Virus record (IMG/VR): IMGVR_UViG_3300018891_000001
Location: 62,001-126,000 of that record
DNA length: 64,000 bases
Strand: one strand, 5' to 3'
Source: a virus
Positions 20,409-28,018 of the stretch are shown in pieces. A program made the translations under genes and the position numbers. The notes beneath the pieces were generated by a model, which did not search any database, had not been told where the DNA came from, and was given only the letters and a program-made list of their open reading frames with translations. Numbering within the stretch: position 1 is the stretch's first letter; each line of letters opens with the position of its first letter.

Positions 20409-20796
20409 CGAAAAAGATTTGGCATTTTATAATTTAGATAGCCATATTGAAGGAGATTTGATTGTCGATGAAACTGGGGATCTTGCTTTAACAGTAAATT
20501 ATGATTCAGCCCGGCAAGATATCACCAATCGACTTCGCACACAAAAAGGAGATTGGCGTTCTCATCCGCAATTAGGAGCGGATTTAGAATTATTAGAGGG
20601 AGAACCAAATACTCGAGAAACCGGAATGAAAGGTGTAGCTCAAATTTATGAAGCTCTCACATATGACCATCGTTTTCACTTAGAAGATCTTCATGTACGG
20701 GCTGTGCCTACTAGTATTGAGGAAATTCAGTTCTTCGTATTATTAGATTCCGATTCTAATGAACCCGTTGTGGTACAACAATCCCTAGAATTATAA
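20395..20796 (+). CDS. gp25/W-like baseplate wedge protein
   Basis: A 133-residue protein. I chose ATG 20395 because GAAGGAG (20379-20385) precedes it; the longer reading from 20362 lies inside the upstream gene. The central block DLALTVNYDSARQDITNRL, followed by LRTQKGDWRSHPQLGADLE, is typical of the T4 gp25 / P2 W / XkdS (DUF2634-like) family: an initial 'observe-zero-value' strand, then the 'G(E/D)W..HP..G..L' block. These proteins form part of the wedge ring and template the sheath. The next gene, 13 bases downstream, is the J-like partner, the usual order in contractile tails. It is slightly longer than a minimal gp25. It is strong evidence for a contractile tail. Confidence 0.82.
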   Translation: MRNYNEKDLAFYNLDSHIEGDLIVDETGDLALTVNYDSARQDITNRLRTQKGDWRSHPQLGADLELLEGEPNTRETGMKGVAQIYEALTYDHRFHLEDLHVRAVPTSIEEIQFFVLLDSDSNEPVVVQQSLEL

Positions 20797-20809
20797 AGCA
20801 GGTGATATC

Positions 20810-21679
20810 ATGTTTTTAAAACGCAGTAAGCAGGAAATTTTACGAGATGCGGCTATCATACTTGCTCGAAATACGCCTATTACCAACTTTTCAGCAGGAA
20901 GTATTGCCCGCTCTATTGTAGAAGCAATAGCTTCAGAAATTGGAACTAGTGAGGATCCCAATCGTGTATCTTTATATGAATTTGCTCAGCAGGTATTGGA
21001 TCTCGGTTTTTTAAGTCGTGCGAAAAAGACAGAACTTGATTTAATCGGAGGATTATTTAGTTATCCACGACGCAAAGAACAGATCCGAAAAGAAGATGGA
21101 AGTCTAGTAGAAGAGCCCATTAGTGATGATATGTATCGCTATGAAATATCACAAGTGGTTCCATCTATGGCTACAGCAAATTATACCTCCCTGCGTTTGG
21201 CACTCCTTACGATACAAGGCATCAAAGATATTATTGGGAAAGAGTATAGTCATGGAACAGGTAGCTTTTCTTTTATTATTATCCCCCAATATGGATTTGA
21301 TGAAAAAGAGATAAGGGCGAAAGTACAAGAAGCGGTTGAAAAGGTTAAAGGTTTTGGGATTCGCCCTCATATTCTATTTCCGGTATCTGTGCCAGTAGAT
21401 ATTACGGTAAAACTTCTTTTTCATGAAACAACAAGTGAACCTCAAAAAGCACATATCCGTCTGGAAACCGAACAAAAATTAAAGTCTTATATTGGTCAAC
21501 ACGAAATGGGAAAAGGAATTATTTACAATGATTTAGTACAGGAAATCATGAATACTCATGAAAAAATTGTAGATTTTGAGATACTGAAATTTTACATGAA
21601 CAATGAGCCTGTACTCTTAACGAATCAGTCAATATTAGAAGATGAGCGTCTTACACCGCAGTATATTCAGGCTATTTAA
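20810..21679 (+). CDS. Baseplate J-like wedge protein (gp6/gpJ family)
   Basis: This 289-residue protein has the N-terminal pattern of baseplate J proteins: short helix, FSAGSIARSIVEAIASEI (compare 'spgsv.r.l.ea.a.e.'), then YEFAQQVLDLGFLSRAKKT and ELDLIGGLFSYPRR (compare 'a.G..LD..g...g..R'). The C-terminal half has the alternating strand and helix pattern GTGSFSFIIIP, EIRAKVQEAVEKVKGFGIRP, VPVDITVKLLF of the dimerising J fold. The start ATG follows AGGTGAT. The last gene of the compact baseplate run, it is followed by a 124-base gap holding regulatory signals. Family assignment is from pattern only, but order (hub, OB, gp25, J) makes it firm. Confidence 0.85.
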   Translation: MFLKRSKQEILRDAAIILARNTPITNFSAGSIARSIVEAIASEIGTSEDPNRVSLYEFAQQVLDLGFLSRAKKTELDLIGGLFSYPRRKEQIRKEDGSLVEEPISDDMYRYEISQVVPSMATANYTSLRLALLTIQGIKDIIGKEYSHGTGSFSFIIIPQYGFDEKEIRAKVQEAVEKVKGFGIRPHILFPVSVPVDITVKLLFHETTSEPQKAHIRLETEQKLKSYIGQHEMGKGIIYNDLVQEIMNTHEKIVDFEILKFYMNNEPVLLTNQSILEDERLTPQYIQAI

Positions 21680-21683
21680 TGCA

Positions 21684-21745
21684 GAGCGAAAAAGACTTGT
21701 AATGCATGACATGTTATTATAAAGAAAGATGAACTGAGCGAAAAA
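21684..21745 (+). repeat. Short direct repeat pair in intergenic gap
   Basis: GAGCGAAAAA occurs at 21684-21693 and 21736-21745, flanking the palindromic element. The gap also holds GTCATA...TATGAC (within 21754-21780) around a TATTATACT stretch. These could be promoter or operator parts; the role is unknown. Confidence 0.45.
21698..21716. promoter_or_regulatory. Palindromic element TGTAATGCATGACATG
   Basis: One of six related elements. Here one half of the palindrome is intact (TGTAATGCAT) and the other varies (GACATG). It lies about 90 bases before the first gene of the fibre region, in the only gap between the baseplate and fibre modules. TATTATAAAG follows immediately. Confidence 0.5.
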
Positions 21746-21803
21746 AGGAGAAAGGGTCATATTATACTTCTTTGTATGACATAAATAAGGAGGAATCAGT
21801 AAT

Positions 21804-22382
21804 ATGGCCATTAACCGAATACGACTGAGTCAAATTAAGGCGCAAAGTCCGGATCTCAATCATTTTGAGGAGCAATTAAATGGACAAGGACAACCCTACT
21901 ATGAGAAAATCGTGGCTTCTGAAGGGCAGCAACGATTTACATTAGCGGTCCCATACCAAGCAGGAAATGGAGATTTATTGGTCTTTTTGAATGGACAGAA
22001 AGTGACAGCTACTTCAGATCCATCTCAAGCCGATGGGGAATATCGGGAAATCGATCCAACCACTATCGAATTTGTAAATCCTTTATTCCAAGATGATATT
22101 GTAGAGTTCTTTATGAGTGGAAAAGGCCAAGGGGTGGCTATGGTCGTAGACCACTTTCATGTGTATCGAGAAAAGCCAAGTGGAACGATTGATGGGATCA
22201 ATCGAGTCTTTTTTCTAGCACGCACTCCAAAGGTCAATTCGGAAATGGTGTTCCGAAATGGAATACTATTGAACATGGGAGTAGAAGAAGATTATGTCAT
22301 GGATGGCAATAAAATCATTTTTAATGAGGCTCCACCTATAGGTTCGAAAATTCTTGTTAATTATGATGTATCCTATGTCTAA
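21804..22382 (+). CDS. Tail adaptor/fibre protein with duplicated beta domain
   Basis: A 192-residue protein behind AAGGAGGAAT. It contains two copies of a beta-rich module common in phage fibres and baseplate adaptors: GQQRFTLAVPYQAGNGDL, LVFLNGQKV, PTTIEFVNPLFQDDIVEFF, then IDGINRVFFLARTPKVNSEM, VFRNGILLN, EDYVMDGNKIIFNEAPPIG, SKILVNYDV. The pattern 'F.L...P...S..vf.NG.ll....dY...g..i.F..aP..G..i.v.Y' is widespread in myovirus fibre connectors. It opens the fibre region after the J gene and a regulatory gap, so it probably connects fibres to the baseplate. No enzymatic motif is seen. Confidence 0.65.
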   Translation: MAINRIRLSQIKAQSPDLNHFEEQLNGQGQPYYEKIVASEGQQRFTLAVPYQAGNGDLLVFLNGQKVTATSDPSQADGEYREIDPTTIEFVNPLFQDDIVEFFMSGKGQGVAMVVDHFHVYREKPSGTIDGINRVFFLARTPKVNSEMVFRNGILLNMGVEEDYVMDGNKIIFNEAPPIGSKILVNYDVSYV

Positions 22383-22397
22383 TAAGGAGGAATAGGC

Positions 22398-22976
22398 ATG
22401 TCAAATCCTACAAAAATCTTAATGTATGATTTAGAATCTTCTATTCGAAAACTTCTTGAAGATTTAAACACCTTTCAAGGAAGCTATTCGTCTTTATATG
22501 AGCGTTTAAACAAACTTGATGTCAGTGTGTTTGATGGAGATACCAAATCTGTAATCCAAGATTTGATTGATGCATATCGAAACGATAATAAAGGATTGAC
22601 TAGGGAACGGATAAACAGCTTGGAATCCCAATTAGCAAGTACCCAAGACGATGTGGTCATTCTTGAAAATAAATTAAACAGCACTGAGAAGCAGATCCTT
22701 TTAAGCTCCATTATCGAAACATCAAAGTACGAAGAATATCAATATGACTCTGGAGGCAATGTCATTCATCATCGTGTTTATGCAGACAATACCAAAGCCA
22801 AAAAGATATATGAAATCTCTTTCACGTATGATTCGCCAGAAAGTGGAGTATTGCAAAGTTCTCAAAAGAAAGTATACGAAGAAGATGGTGTTACCTTAAA
22901 ACAAACCGTAAATAAGGTATACAATTATGATTCTCAAACAGGGGATATTATCTCCATTGCAACTACAGTAGTGTAG
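22398..22976 (+). CDS. Coiled-coil fibre-region protein, unknown
   Basis: A 192-residue protein with an AAGGAGG site. The N-terminal ~110 residues are helical and predicted coiled-coil by heptad pattern (YSSLYERLNKLDV, INSLESQLASTQDDVVILENKL). The C-terminal ~70 residues are beta-rich and Tyr/Asp/Gly-rich (EYQYDSGGNVIHHRVYAD, KVYNYDSQTGDIISI). The architecture suits a short trimeric fibre stalk with a small tip, or an adaptor between baseplate and fibres. I recognise no family. It lies 15 bases after the adaptor gene and 18 before the first fibre cassette, so it is probably co-expressed with them. Confidence 0.6.
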   Translation: MSNPTKILMYDLESSIRKLLEDLNTFQGSYSSLYERLNKLDVSVFDGDTKSVIQDLIDAYRNDNKGLTRERINSLESQLASTQDDVVILENKLNSTEKQILLSSIIETSKYEEYQYDSGGNVIHHRVYADNTKAKKIYEISFTYDSPESGVLQSSQKKVYEEDGVTLKQTVNKVYNYDSQTGDIISIATTVV

Positions 22977-22994
22977 CGGGGGGAGGGGAGCTGT

Positions 22995-23714
22995 ATGGAT
23001 ATTGTTTCATTTTCTAAAGCCAGTAAAACACTCAAAAAGATTCAAGAACTTGATCAATCTGTAGTGTCTCCTTTAGCCGAAGACCGGTTTTCAACTGTCG
23101 ATGCACGGTTGGATTGGCTAGAGGGGCAAGCTAATAAGGCCATCACCGAAAATAGCAAACAGTTGGATTTAAGTCAAGGTGTATTTGATAATACCGAGTT
23201 TGTGAATGGAAAGTTGAAGTTGAAGGCAGTAAGACAAATAGAAACAATGGAGTCAAATGTGCAAATCCACTACTACCCTTCCGGCACTTATGAATCTCCG
23301 GTTATTGATTTAGGAGAGGAATGGAAAGAAACAAAATTAGTGGATATTATCAAGCAAATTAAAACAGGAACAACAGATTGTATTTTAGAAATATCCACTT
23401 CTTCAGATGGAGTCACATTTTCATCTTATTTGACACTCGATTTATCCTCTTTACCTCAAGGTCGATATATAAAAATACGTGCTACTTTATCGGCTCTAGT
23501 ACAACCGGGAGAAGTTAAAACCCTGCAATATAGTCAGTCTCCTGAAAATCACGTCACGTTAAATGAATTTACAGAAGCCAATGGGGATCTCAAATTAAAA
23601 AATCAATACACATATGCGATGAATATGGACGGAACACTGGGACAGGGAAATCAATTTAGTGTTTCCATTCCAAAAACATCTTTTAAATCGATTCAATCGA
23701 TAGAGGTGAAATAA
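22995..23714 (+). CDS. Fibre cassette 1, shaft protein (MDxxS family)
   Basis: This 239-residue protein starts MDIVSFSKASKTLKKIQELD, related to the starts of the proteins at 26033, 29846 and 32523. I infer that this shared N terminus is the attachment domain. A short coiled coil follows (VDARLDWLEGQANKAIT), then a beta module seen in the paralogs: VQIHYYPSGTYESPVIDLG, LEISTSSDGVTF, and GRYIKIRATL. The C terminus ends FKSIQSIEVK, like FKTIEKLEVK in the 26033 protein. It is separated by one base from the partner gene at 23716. Ribosome binding site GGGGAGGGGAG. No enzyme motif. Confidence 0.72.
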   Translation: MDIVSFSKASKTLKKIQELDQSVVSPLAEDRFSTVDARLDWLEGQANKAITENSKQLDLSQGVFDNTEFVNGKLKLKAVRQIETMESNVQIHYYPSGTYESPVIDLGEEWKETKLVDIIKQIKTGTTDCILEISTSSDGVTFSSYLTLDLSSLPQGRYIKIRATLSALVQPGEVKTLQYSQSPENHVTLNEFTEANGDLKLKNQYTYAMNMDGTLGQGNQFSVSIPKTSFKSIQSIEVK

Positions 23715-23715
23715 C

Positions 23716-24639
23716 ATGCAGTCCACAATAAAATATTTAGTTGAAGATAATGGAGAAGTAAAGAAATTTAATGGAACCTCTTGGGTTTCAGTTGGTTCGA
23801 TGCCTGCCACGGAATCCATGTTCTTAACGGATGGCATGACTGATTTAAGTGTGATTGATAATGCTGCCATTCAAGCATTGGTGTCAGATACACCGAAACT
23901 ATTAATGTATCATGATAATCCATCTAAGACTTCAGCTTTGGCTACCTTAATAGCCGTACCACATGGACAGTTAATCCTTCAAGAAGGGGATATGGATGTA
24001 AGCGGAGGAGTGCAAAGTCTTTCTATTGCGGCAACCTCTACAGGTGTAAGTATGTTAAAAATAATCATTAGTACAGATAGCGGAGTGACATGGAAAACTT
24101 TTGACGGGAATGCATGGAGCGCCATTGTTCCAAATGCATCATCGGTAAAATCCAATGGCATGACACCATCTGTTATCAATGGTCTTACGAAAGACCAAAT
24201 TGATGTACTCTTAAATGGAAGTAACACTTTGCGATTTGCCTATTATTTAGAGCAAGATCAAATAGTCGATGTTGTAAATGTCGATTCTATTACGATTACA
24301 GCCAATCCTGTAGCAACAGAAACTCCATCCCTTGACAGTATTAAAATCACATATGACGAATTAACCATTGAAGGGCGCATGCAAGATCTAGAAAGAGTGA
24401 ATGCAATCAATATGCAAAAACTTCAATTTAAAGCAAATACCATTATGAAATCACATGCTTATAAACTTCATGATTTGGTAATAGACACATTTGAGGTAGA
24501 CAGTATGGAAACATTAGATTCGTCAATAAATGACACACAAATTAAAGACATGTCTACACCTGAGATACTGGGAAATGGATATATTTCAAAAGTAAGTCTA
24601 TCTGAGTTTAAGAGTATCAATGGAGTCACTCTTTCTTAG
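23716..24639 (+). CDS. Fibre cassette 1, partner protein
   Basis: This 307-residue protein follows the shaft gene by one base, with GAGGTGA as ribosome site. It carries a module shared with the proteins at 24664 and 28019: WVSVGSMPATESMFLTDGMT, DLSVIDNAAIQAL, then ISTDSGVTWKTF and LRFAYYLEQ. The C-terminal ~100 residues instead look like a shaft or coiled coil (RMQDLERVNAINMQKLQFKA, IMKSHAYKLHDLVIDTFEVD) similar to the internal part of the shaft family. This suggests a recombined (mosaic) gene. I infer a receptor-binding or fibre-linking role. The family name is unknown to me. Confidence 0.68.
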   Translation: MQSTIKYLVEDNGEVKKFNGTSWVSVGSMPATESMFLTDGMTDLSVIDNAAIQALVSDTPKLLMYHDNPSKTSALATLIAVPHGQLILQEGDMDVSGGVQSLSIAATSTGVSMLKIIISTDSGVTWKTFDGNAWSAIVPNASSVKSNGMTPSVINGLTKDQIDVLLNGSNTLRFAYYLEQDQIVDVVNVDSITITANPVATETPSLDSIKITYDELTIEGRMQDLERVNAINMQKLQFKANTIMKSHAYKLHDLVIDTFEVDSMETLDSSINDTQIKDMSTPEILGNGYISKVSLSEFKSINGVTLS

Positions 24640-24646
24640 TGACTCC
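24622..24646 (+). promoter_or_regulatory. Hairpin straddling a stop codon
   Basis: GGAGTCACT, loop CTTTCTT, AGTGACTCC: a perfect 9-bp stem containing the TAG stop of the 23716 gene, just before the AAGGAGGG of the next gene. No T-run follows, so it is not a clear terminator. It may reduce read-through or protect a processed transcript end. Confidence 0.45.
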
Positions 24647-24663
24647 TTCAAGGAGGGAAATAA

Positions 24664-25896
24664 ATGGGACAACCAATTAGAAATTTGCCAGTTGGATCAT
24701 GGGTAAAAGATACTGCTACTCTAATTAACGGGAAAATAGTTAAATGGAAAATTCTAGATCATAATCATTCTGGTTATCCAACCAATACCACTACTTTAAT
24801 GGGTGTTCCCGATCAAACTGATCCTGTCCTAGTGTCTCCACAACCATCTTGGAACAACAGTGCCAAAAGCACATTTCGTGATTTTTCTACTACTTATAAA
24901 GGGATGACCAAAACCATCGGTGAAATCCTGGATGAATTATACCAAGGATTCAGTCAAGGATTAAAAAATAAAATTGTGGATACGCCATTGGATATTGGTT
25001 ATTCAGGAAGCTATACAGGATCTAGTGCACGGACAAGAAAAGAAACTCATCGTATCTTTTTATTTGGTGCAAAAGAAATGAATCATGGAAGTTCTACTTA
25101 TTTAAATGGAGCCAATAGTCAAGTGTACTTTCCACAATTAAGTGCATTTAATAATTCTGGTATTAATATTTATATGAACATTGATTCTTCAATAAAAGTC
25201 ATGAGTCGTGATATCGCAATTAGTTCATCTGACTATTATACTATGTTTCCAGGATACCTAAATATTCAACAAGGATATAGCGCTAGTTCTACAATTCAAA
25301 TGCAGATTCTTCCAATGATTAATATATCATCTGATACAATGGTTAAAGACCAACAGGATGGTGATACTTATATTTTAGATCTTAGTCAACGTTTAGGTTT
25401 AATAGAAAAAGATGGAGAAATTCTTAAATGGGATGCAAGTATCTCTAATTGGGTGAGTGTGGGCAATAGTCCGGCAACAGAAGATATGTTTTTAAATCAT
25501 GGAATAGCTGATTTTTCTGTTATTCCAAAAGAAAAATGGAAGAAGCTAAATAATCAATTTGATATCCTTTGTTATAGTGATGTATCAGATTTGCAAAAAA
25601 TTATTATTAAAAAACCCAAAAGTGTGTATAATCCTACGGAGTTTTGTTATAAGGGATATGGTGTAATTGCAACAAAAACAGAAATCTTGCCAAAATCAAG
25701 AAGAAAATTGCTGATTAGTGCAGAGCATGCAAATTGTCTATTTGAATATTCCTTAGATGACGGTATAACATGGCATAGTTGCAATGTAGAAGAATTGATA
25801 GATGTTACAGCCATTTCTGGAAATCAATTAAAAATAAAAATTACTCTTCCTGATGTAACAGCAACTATTAGTTCATTATCATTTTCGTGGATATAA
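24664..25896 (+). CDS. Fibre protein with DUF6273-like domain and shared tip modules
   Basis: This 410-residue protein starts after AAGGAGGG. The first ~230 residues resemble the DUF6273 type of domain found on phage fibres and surface proteins (VKWKILDHNHSGYPTNTTTL, RIFLFGAKEMN). Next comes the shared module WVSVGNSPATEDMFLNHGIA. The C-terminal module YSLDDGITWHSCNVEEL, ending LSFSWI, is shared with the ends of the proteins at 28019, 30885 and 32523. Thus an unrelated head domain has been placed onto a conserved C-terminal part, as expected for exchange of receptor specificity. Sequence feels more AT-rich than the baseplate genes, which could mean recent acquisition. I infer a receptor-binding role. 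Confidence 0.7.
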   Translation: MGQPIRNLPVGSWVKDTATLINGKIVKWKILDHNHSGYPTNTTTLMGVPDQTDPVLVSPQPSWNNSAKSTFRDFSTTYKGMTKTIGEILDELYQGFSQGLKNKIVDTPLDIGYSGSYTGSSARTRKETHRIFLFGAKEMNHGSSTYLNGANSQVYFPQLSAFNNSGINIYMNIDSSIKVMSRDIAISSSDYYTMFPGYLNIQQGYSASSTIQMQILPMINISSDTMVKDQQDGDTYILDLSQRLGLIEKDGEILKWDASISNWVSVGNSPATEDMFLNHGIADFSVIPKEKWKKLNNQFDILCYSDVSDLQKIIIKKPKSVYNPTEFCYKGYGVIATKTEILPKSRRKLLISAEHANCLFEYSLDDGITWHSCNVEELIDVTAISGNQLKIKITLPDVTATISSLSFSWI

Positions 25897-25987
25897 ATAA
25901 CAGGAAATATGGGTATATAAATTGAGGTGAAGTTAAAAATTAAAGATTTTAACAGACAGAGAATAGTTTTCCTCTTATACTTCCCCT

Positions 25988-26020
25988 TATAATAAAATCA
26001 TGTAATGCTTTTCATGACAA
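25988..26020 (+). promoter_or_regulatory. TATAAT box plus palindromic element before fibre cassette 2
   Basis: TATAAT (25988-25993) is followed by TGTAATGCTTTTCATGACAA (26001-26020), a variant of the palindromic element, directly before the AAGAGGTGA of the 26033 gene. A fuller gap (25897-26032) holds no convincing gene. A stray GAGGTGAAG at about 25922 resembles a leftover ribosome site. Confidence 0.55.
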
Positions 26021-26032
26021 GAGGTGAAATAC

Positions 26033-28015
26033 ATGGATGTTCTTTCGTTAGCAAAAGCCATGAAAGCAAAACGAAGCATTCAACAATTGCAACATCGATT
26101 AGGAATGAATGGAACCGAACAAGGAGAAGATGTGCGAGGCACTTATGCAAATGTCAAAAGCAGATTAGAAGAATTGGAAAAGAAAAATCCCAAAGTGACT
26201 TTGTATAATCGAGTCAGCGATTTGGAGCAGCATACAGTTATCAACTTAAACAAACACAATTTGCATATCAACTCGATTTTAAATCAATCCAAATTTAATT
26301 TAGCTGAATTGGCCTTTGATGATTTTGGTGACGATAGCGGCATTGATGCCTCAAAGTCAATCGGTCATGTATTTGATGCAGCCGGCCGCCGAGTAAAAAT
26401 TGCAAATGGACAAACGCAAGCAGAAATTGTCACTACTGCTGAAAATACAAATACGATCCCACAAATGATCACAGTTTCCCAATCCTTTAATGGACAGTTA
26501 ACATCAAACAAATTAGTGGATATGACTAATGGAACATTGATGAATACTGAAATCGTGAATGGGAAAATTCAACTAAAAACAATAGGCACTATAAAAGCAG
26601 GAATATATAAATCCAATGCCATACCAATTATGAATAGTAATATGAGTAAAGGAATTACAGTATCTGCTTCTTCTGAATATAGTGCAACTTATCAAGCCTG
26701 GAAAGCTTTTAATGGTACTACATTAGACAGCACTGATGCATGGATTACTGCCAATGGTCAAACAGTGGGATGGTTAAAACTTGATTTGGGTGCAGGAAAT
26801 GAAAAAGCGATTGCCAAATACACGATTACACCTAGAAATCATACGAGCTCACTAGATGCTTCTCCTAAAAACTGGACATTTGAAGCTTCTCATACAGGGG
26901 CTTTCGCTGGAGAGCAAATTATTTTGGATCAGCAAACCGATATCACGGGATGGTCAATAAACACTAAAAAAGAGTTTACTTTTACTAATACAATGCCTTA
27001 TCGTTATTATCGCATTCATATTACAGCAAACAATGGAAATGGATCTTATACAGCTATTGGTGAAATGGAATTAATGGAAGAAGATATTCAAAATCTCTAT
27101 GTGCCAAGTGGATCCTATGAATCTCCTGTATTAGATTTAGGAGAAAACTTCAAATCATTGAGAAAAATTGAGAAAAATGGATCTGTTTTAGTGGAATATG
27201 TAAGTCTAATTCCAGCCATGACATCCAACGATAACGGTAATATACAAATATCTGCTTCCACTCAATATAGTAGCACTTATGCACCATTTAAGGCTTTTGA
27301 TGGGATTATATCAGGAAGTGCAAATCGTTGGGTTACGGCTTACAACTATAGGACAGGATGGCTTCAAGTGCAATTTAAGTCAGGTGCGAAGGTTGTAAAA
27401 AAGTATTCGATTCGATGTATAGATGGTAGCAATATAGGTCAAGCACCTAAAGATTGGACCTTTGAGGGGTCACACGACAGAATAAATTGGACCATTTTAG
27501 ATCAACAAGCCAATCAAATCAATTGGTCGTCGGCTGAAAAAAGAGAATTTGAAATTAGCAATACAAATGCTTATCCATATTATCGCATCAATATTACTGC
27601 AAATAATGGAGAAACGGCCGTATCAATTACAGAAATGGAGTTGTTTGAGAAAATTGAATATGGAGATGTGAAAGTTTATACTGCCACGTCCTCTGATAAC
27701 CTCACGTTTTCTGACTGGCAATCTATTAATCCAGATGGAACGATTGCCTCTCCATCGGCTCGGTATATAAAAATAAAAGTGGAGCTAATCGGTGGTGCAG
27801 AAGTGCAAGAAAAAACAGTATATGATTTTACTTTAACGGATGCAGTTAATTTTGAGGCAAATAAGCAGATAGTGTTTGATGGTTCATTAAGACTGAAAGT
27901 AAACCATACTGAAAGCATGGATCTTGACCCCTCATTCTCAGAATCAGGAACATTATTAAGAAAAGTTATTAATAAGAATCAATTTAAAACAATCGAAAAG
28001 CTAGAGGTGAAATAA
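26033..28015 (+). CDS. Fibre cassette 2, shaft protein with two discoidin (F5/8C) domains
   Basis: This 660-residue protein starts at ATG 26033 (MDVLSLAKAMKAK), matching its paralogs; an upstream GTG at 26024 overlaps the ribosome site. The N-terminal ~170 residues are nearly the same as in the 29846 protein (IQQLQHRLGMNGTEQGEDVR, INLNKHNLHINS, DDFGDDSGIDASKSI). Two discoidin-like carbohydrate-binding domains follow: one from about residue 200 (ITVSASSEYSATYQAWKAF, PKNWTFEAS, YRYYRIHITANNG, IGEMELMEE), and one from about residue 400 (IQISASTQYSSTYAPFKAF, PKDWTFEGS, YPYYRINITANNG, ITEMELFE). They resemble each other, so they arose by duplication. Likely binds cell-wall or capsule sugars. It ends FKTIEKLEVK. 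Confidence 0.82.
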   Translation: MDVLSLAKAMKAKRSIQQLQHRLGMNGTEQGEDVRGTYANVKSRLEELEKKNPKVTLYNRVSDLEQHTVINLNKHNLHINSILNQSKFNLAELAFDDFGDDSGIDASKSIGHVFDAAGRRVKIANGQTQAEIVTTAENTNTIPQMITVSQSFNGQLTSNKLVDMTNGTLMNTEIVNGKIQLKTIGTIKAGIYKSNAIPIMNSNMSKGITVSASSEYSATYQAWKAFNGTTLDSTDAWITANGQTVGWLKLDLGAGNEKAIAKYTITPRNHTSSLDASPKNWTFEASHTGAFAGEQIILDQQTDITGWSINTKKEFTFTNTMPYRYYRIHITANNGNGSYTAIGEMELMEEDIQNLYVPSGSYESPVLDLGENFKSLRKIEKNGSVLVEYVSLIPAMTSNDNGNIQISASTQYSSTYAPFKAFDGIISGSANRWVTAYNYRTGWLQVQFKSGAKVVKKYSIRCIDGSNIGQAPKDWTFEGSHDRINWTILDQQANQINWSSAEKREFEISNTNAYPYYRINITANNGETAVSITEMELFEKIEYGDVKVYTATSSDNLTFSDWQSINPDGTIASPSARYIKIKVELIGGAEVQEKTVYDFTLTDAVNFEANKQIVFDGSLRLKVNHTESMDLDPSFSESGTLLRKVINKNQFKTIEKLEVK

Positions 28016-28018
28016 GAA

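Noticed and set aside
25897-26032. Small gene or broken gene copy in the gap
   Set aside because: A stray GAGGTGAAG resembles a ribosome site, but no ORF of useful length follows. The gap is better explained by promoter and palindrome.
26024-28015. Upstream GTG starts for shaft genes (26024, 32514)
   Set aside because: These lie inside the ribosome sites. The paralogs all begin MD(I/V)xS at the downstream ATG.
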